Shown in pieces: positions 3,716-6,206 of a DNA stretch of 6,206 bases. The DNA comes from Caldifarciminota bacterium (lineage in GTDB: Bacteria; Hydrothermota; E44-bin80). Positions within the stretch are counted from its first letter, which is position 1; each line of letters begins with the position of its first letter. Location: assembly GCA_023127905.1 (NCBI GenBank), contig JAGMEZ010000022.1, positions 1-6,206 of the forward strand, in the 5' to 3' direction. The notes beneath the pieces were generated by a model. That model saw only the letters and a program-made list of their open reading frames with translations. It did not search any database and was not told the DNA's origin. The position numbers were made by a program, and so were the translations under genes.

Positions 3716-6206
3716 TTGATACCCAAAAGAAAAAGTTATTCTAAGGTTGGTTCATTAAAAGGTATACCGAATCTTATCAGCCTTCAGCTTAATTCATTCA
3801 AGGATTTTCTTCAGCCTGAAACATTAACTGAAGATCGGAAAGTAAAGGGTCTTGAAGGTGTTTTTAGAGAGACATTTCCAATTGAGGATACACATGGTCG
3901 CTATACACTTGAGTATAAAAAATATTTTCTGGGAAAACCCAATTATTTTCCTGAAGAGTCTATTGAAAAAGGAGTGACGTATGCAGCACCCCTTAAAGGA
4001 ATTTTTCTTCTGAAGAATACTGGAAAAGATAACGAGCTTACCGAGGCAATTGAGCAGGAAGTATATCTCTGCGATCTTCCTTTAATGACTGAAACAGGAA
4101 CTTTCGTAATTAATGGTGTTGAGAGAGTTGTGATCAGCCAACTTCACAGATCACCGGGCTCATATTTTTTTGAATCAATTCATCCAACAGGTAAAAGAAT
4201 ATATGTTGCACAGATTATACCATACAGAGGTTCCTGGATAGAGTTCTCATTTGATACGAGAAATATTCTCTATGTGAATTTAAACAGGAGAAAAAAGTTT
4301 CCTGTTACTATTCTTCTTAAAGCACTTGGTTTCCAAGAGGATGAGGAGATAATTAAATGTCTTTTTAATACAGGGGTAATGAAGATCGAGGAATCTGAAG
4401 ATCTTTCTAAATCTTCCCTATTAGGGAAATATGTTGCTTCAGATGTTATAAGTAGACTAACAGGAGAGATTGTTGCAGAAGCGGGAAAGAAAATAACACC
4501 AGCACTCCTGAATTCAATTGTACTATCAAAAGTGGGAAAAATCGAAGTAGTGAAGATTGAAAAAAGTGAGGGAATAGAATTATTGACAACCACATTGAAA
4601 AAGGATGGTGTAATAGGAGAAGAGGAAGCACTTGAAAATATTTATACTATTCTGAGAGGAACGAAACCTCCCAATGTTGACCTGGCGAGGAGATACCTTC
4701 TTAATACCTACTTTTCAGAAAAGAAGTACAATATTGGTGCTGTTGGAAGATACAAAATGTCAGTAAAATTTGATTATGATATGAAAGTAAGACCGTTCAC
4801 TCTGATAAAGGAAGACATTATTGATATTGTGAAGTATATATTTAAACTCTCTGAAGGAGAAGGATTTGTCGATGATATAGATCATCTTGGAAATCGTCGT
4901 CTAAAAAGTGTTGGTGAACTATTAAATGATCAATTCAGGATAATTCTTTCAAAAATGGTACGTTCAATCAAAGAGAAAATGCTCTTGAGCGATAAAGGTG
5001 AATTAACTCCATCTGATCTAATTAATGAGCGATACCTATCGAGTTCTATAAAGAGCTTTTTTGCAACAAGTCAGCTTTCTCAGTTTATGGAACAAACTAA
5101 TCCACTTTCGGAACTGACTCATAAGAGGAGGCTTTCTGCGCTCGGACCCGGAGGGCTTAAGAGAGAAACTGCCAGCTTTGAAGTCAGGGATGTTCATTAC
5201 AGTCACTATGGCAGGATCTGTCCAATTGAGACACCGGAAGGACCAAATATTGGGCTTATTACATCCCTATCAACATACGCAAAGATCAACGATTACGGAT
5301 TCATTACGTCTCCATATATGAAATTGAAAAAAGGAACCGTTACGGGAGTGATAGAACATCTGACAGCAGATGAAGAGGATAAATTTACAATAGCCCAGGC
5401 GAGTATACCAGTCAATAAAAAAGGAAAGATAATGGGAGATGTATTTCTCAGTAGAAGAAGGGGGAATTTTCCTATTGTTTCATCAAAAAATTTGGATTAT
5501 ATGGATGTTTCGCCAAAACAACTTGTTAGTACATCAGCAGCATTAATTCCTTTTTTAGAGCATGACGATGCTAACCGTGCATTGATGGGTTCGAATATGC
5601 AACGTCAGGCAGTTCCTTTACTTATTCCTGAATCTCCGATTGTAGGAACGGGAATGGAGCATCGTGTCGCAGTCGATTCAGGTACGGTAATCACAGCTAA
5701 AAGAGCAGGTATTGTAACGAAGGTGAACTCACAAGTGATAGAGATTGAACCAAGTGAAAAAAAGGATGAATTGGATATATTCTCAAAGGATGTTTACAAT
5801 CTAAAGAAATTTAAAAGAACAAATCAGAATACATGCATAAATCAAAAACCTCTTGTGATGATTGGAGATGAAATCAAAAAAAATGAGGTTATTGCTGATG
5901 GAGCTGCGACAGATAAGGGAGAGCTGGGATTGGGTACGAATATCCTTGTTGCGTTTATGCCATGGAGAGGATACAATTTTGAGGATGCAATTATTGTCTC
6001 TGAAAAATTACTTAAAAATGATAAATTTACTTCTATTCACATAGAAGAGTTTGAAATAGATGTAAGGGAAACAAAATTAGGACCGGAAGAGTTAACGAGA
6101 GAGATTCCAAATGTTGGAGAGGAATCTGTTAAATATTTAGATGAACGTGGGATAGTAATGATTGGCGCTGAAGTTGGTCCAGATGATATTCTCGTTGGTA
6201 AGGTAA
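3716..6206 (+). CDS. rpoB: DNA-directed RNA polymerase subunit beta, 5' part (partial)
   Basis: Codons 1-830 of the beta subunit; the gene continues past the right edge. Beta forms one pincer of RNA polymerase and part of the active centre. Translation from TTG gives the usual beta start (IPKRKSYSKVG, then IPNLISLQLNSFKDFL). Conserved blocks follow in order: DDIDHLGNRR (386-395), the rifampicin pocket SQLSQFMEQTNPLSELTHKR (452-471), PIETPEGPNIGL (503-514), EHDDANRALMG (615-625), and GYNFEDAI with the active-site acids Glu756/Asp757 (E. coli 813/814). From the rifampicin pocket to Glu756 numbering stays 57 below E. coli, so there is no net insertion there. The rifampicin region has Glu459 where most bacteria have Asp (E. 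coli 516); His469 and Ser474 (526 and 531) are normal. I see no frameshift. Confidence 0.98.
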   Translation, partial: MIPKRKSYSKVGSLKGIPNLISLQLNSFKDFLQPETLTEDRKVKGLEGVFRETFPIEDTHGRYTLEYKKYFLGKPNYFPEESIEKGVTYAAPLKGIFLLKNTGKDNELTEAIEQEVYLCDLPLMTETGTFVINGVERVVISQLHRSPGSYFFESIHPTGKRIYVAQIIPYRGSWIEFSFDTRNILYVNLNRRKKFPVTILLKALGFQEDEEIIKCLFNTGVMKIEESEDLSKSSLLGKYVASDVISRLTGEIVAEAGKKITPALLNSIVLSKVGKIEVVKIEKSEGIELLTTTLKKDGVIGEEEALENIYTILRGTKPPNVDLARRYLLNTYFSEKKYNIGAVGRYKMSVKFDYDMKVRPFTLIKEDIIDIVKYIFKLSEGEGFVDDIDHLGNRRLKSVGELLNDQFRIILSKMVRSIKEKMLLSDKGELTPSDLINERYLSSSIKSFFATSQLSQFMEQTNPLSELTHKRRLSALGPGGLKRETASFEVRDVHYSHYGRICPIETPEGPNIGLITSLSTYAKINDYGFITSPYMKLKKGTVTGVIEHLTADEEDKFTIAQASIPVNKKGKIMGDVFLSRRRGNFPIVSSKNLDYMDVSPKQLVSTSAALIPFLEHDDANRALMGSNMQRQAVPLLIPESPIVGTGMEHRVAVDSGTVITAKRAGIVTKVNSQVIEIEPSEKKDELDIFSKDVYNLKKFKRTNQNTCINQKPLVMIGDEIKKNEVIADGAATDKGELGLGTNILVAFMPWRGYNFEDAIIVSEKLLKNDKFTSIHIEEFEIDVRETKLGPEELTREIPNVGEESVKYLDERGIVMIGAEVGPDDILVGKV

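Noticed and set aside
4270..4631. Two overlapping minus-strand frames inside rpoB
   Set aside because: They are antisense to a continuously conserved beta-subunit frame, and the two overlap each other in different frames.
5862..6044. 60-codon plus-strand frame
   Set aside because: It is out of frame within rpoB, where the main frame reads conserved beta motifs including GYNFEDAI.

Overview
The window is a bacterial transcription/translation core locus on the + strand. In order it holds the 3' end of tuf (EF-Tu), rpmG (L33), tRNA-Trp(CCA), secE, nusG, rplK (L11), rplA (L1), rplJ (L10), rplL (L7/L12) and the first 830 codons of rpoB, which runs off the right edge. This gene order is one of the most widely conserved in bacteria. 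The sequence is AT-rich, with A/T-heavy third positions and many A and T runs. All proteins are bacterial in type. I cannot assign a phylum from the sequence alone.

Positions 1-396: the last 28 codons of tuf are followed 8 nt later by a 49-residue zinc-ribbon L33. A tRNA-Trp with encoded CCA comes 7 nt after that, then a 65-nt gap before secE. Positions 397-1110: secE and nusG are separated by 3 nt. Positions 1154-3520: four ribosomal stalk and stalk-base genes with gaps of 23, 29 and 17 nt. L11, L10 and L12 together build the GTPase-associated centre on which EF-Tu works, and L1 is the mobile stalk at the E site. Positions 3521-3715: the only long intergenic gap (195 nt). It holds a strong imperfect hairpin, a perfect TATAAT box, a long-range inverted repeat and a pair of mutually exclusive stems ahead of rpoB. 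Positions 3716-6206: rpoB, which begins at TTG behind a good Shine-Dalgarno sequence.

Most of the window is ordinary housekeeping DNA, and I see no mobile element, CRISPR array, phage gene or new defence-like system. The departures from textbook form are: an ~89-residue Lys/Glu tail on L10; replacement of the usual GVNI segment of L11 by LQDP; a non-canonical D-arm in tRNA-Trp; the structured rplL-rpoB gap; a natural Asp-to-Glu change at the RpoB position equivalent to E. coli 516; and the absence of room for a classical L10 leader.
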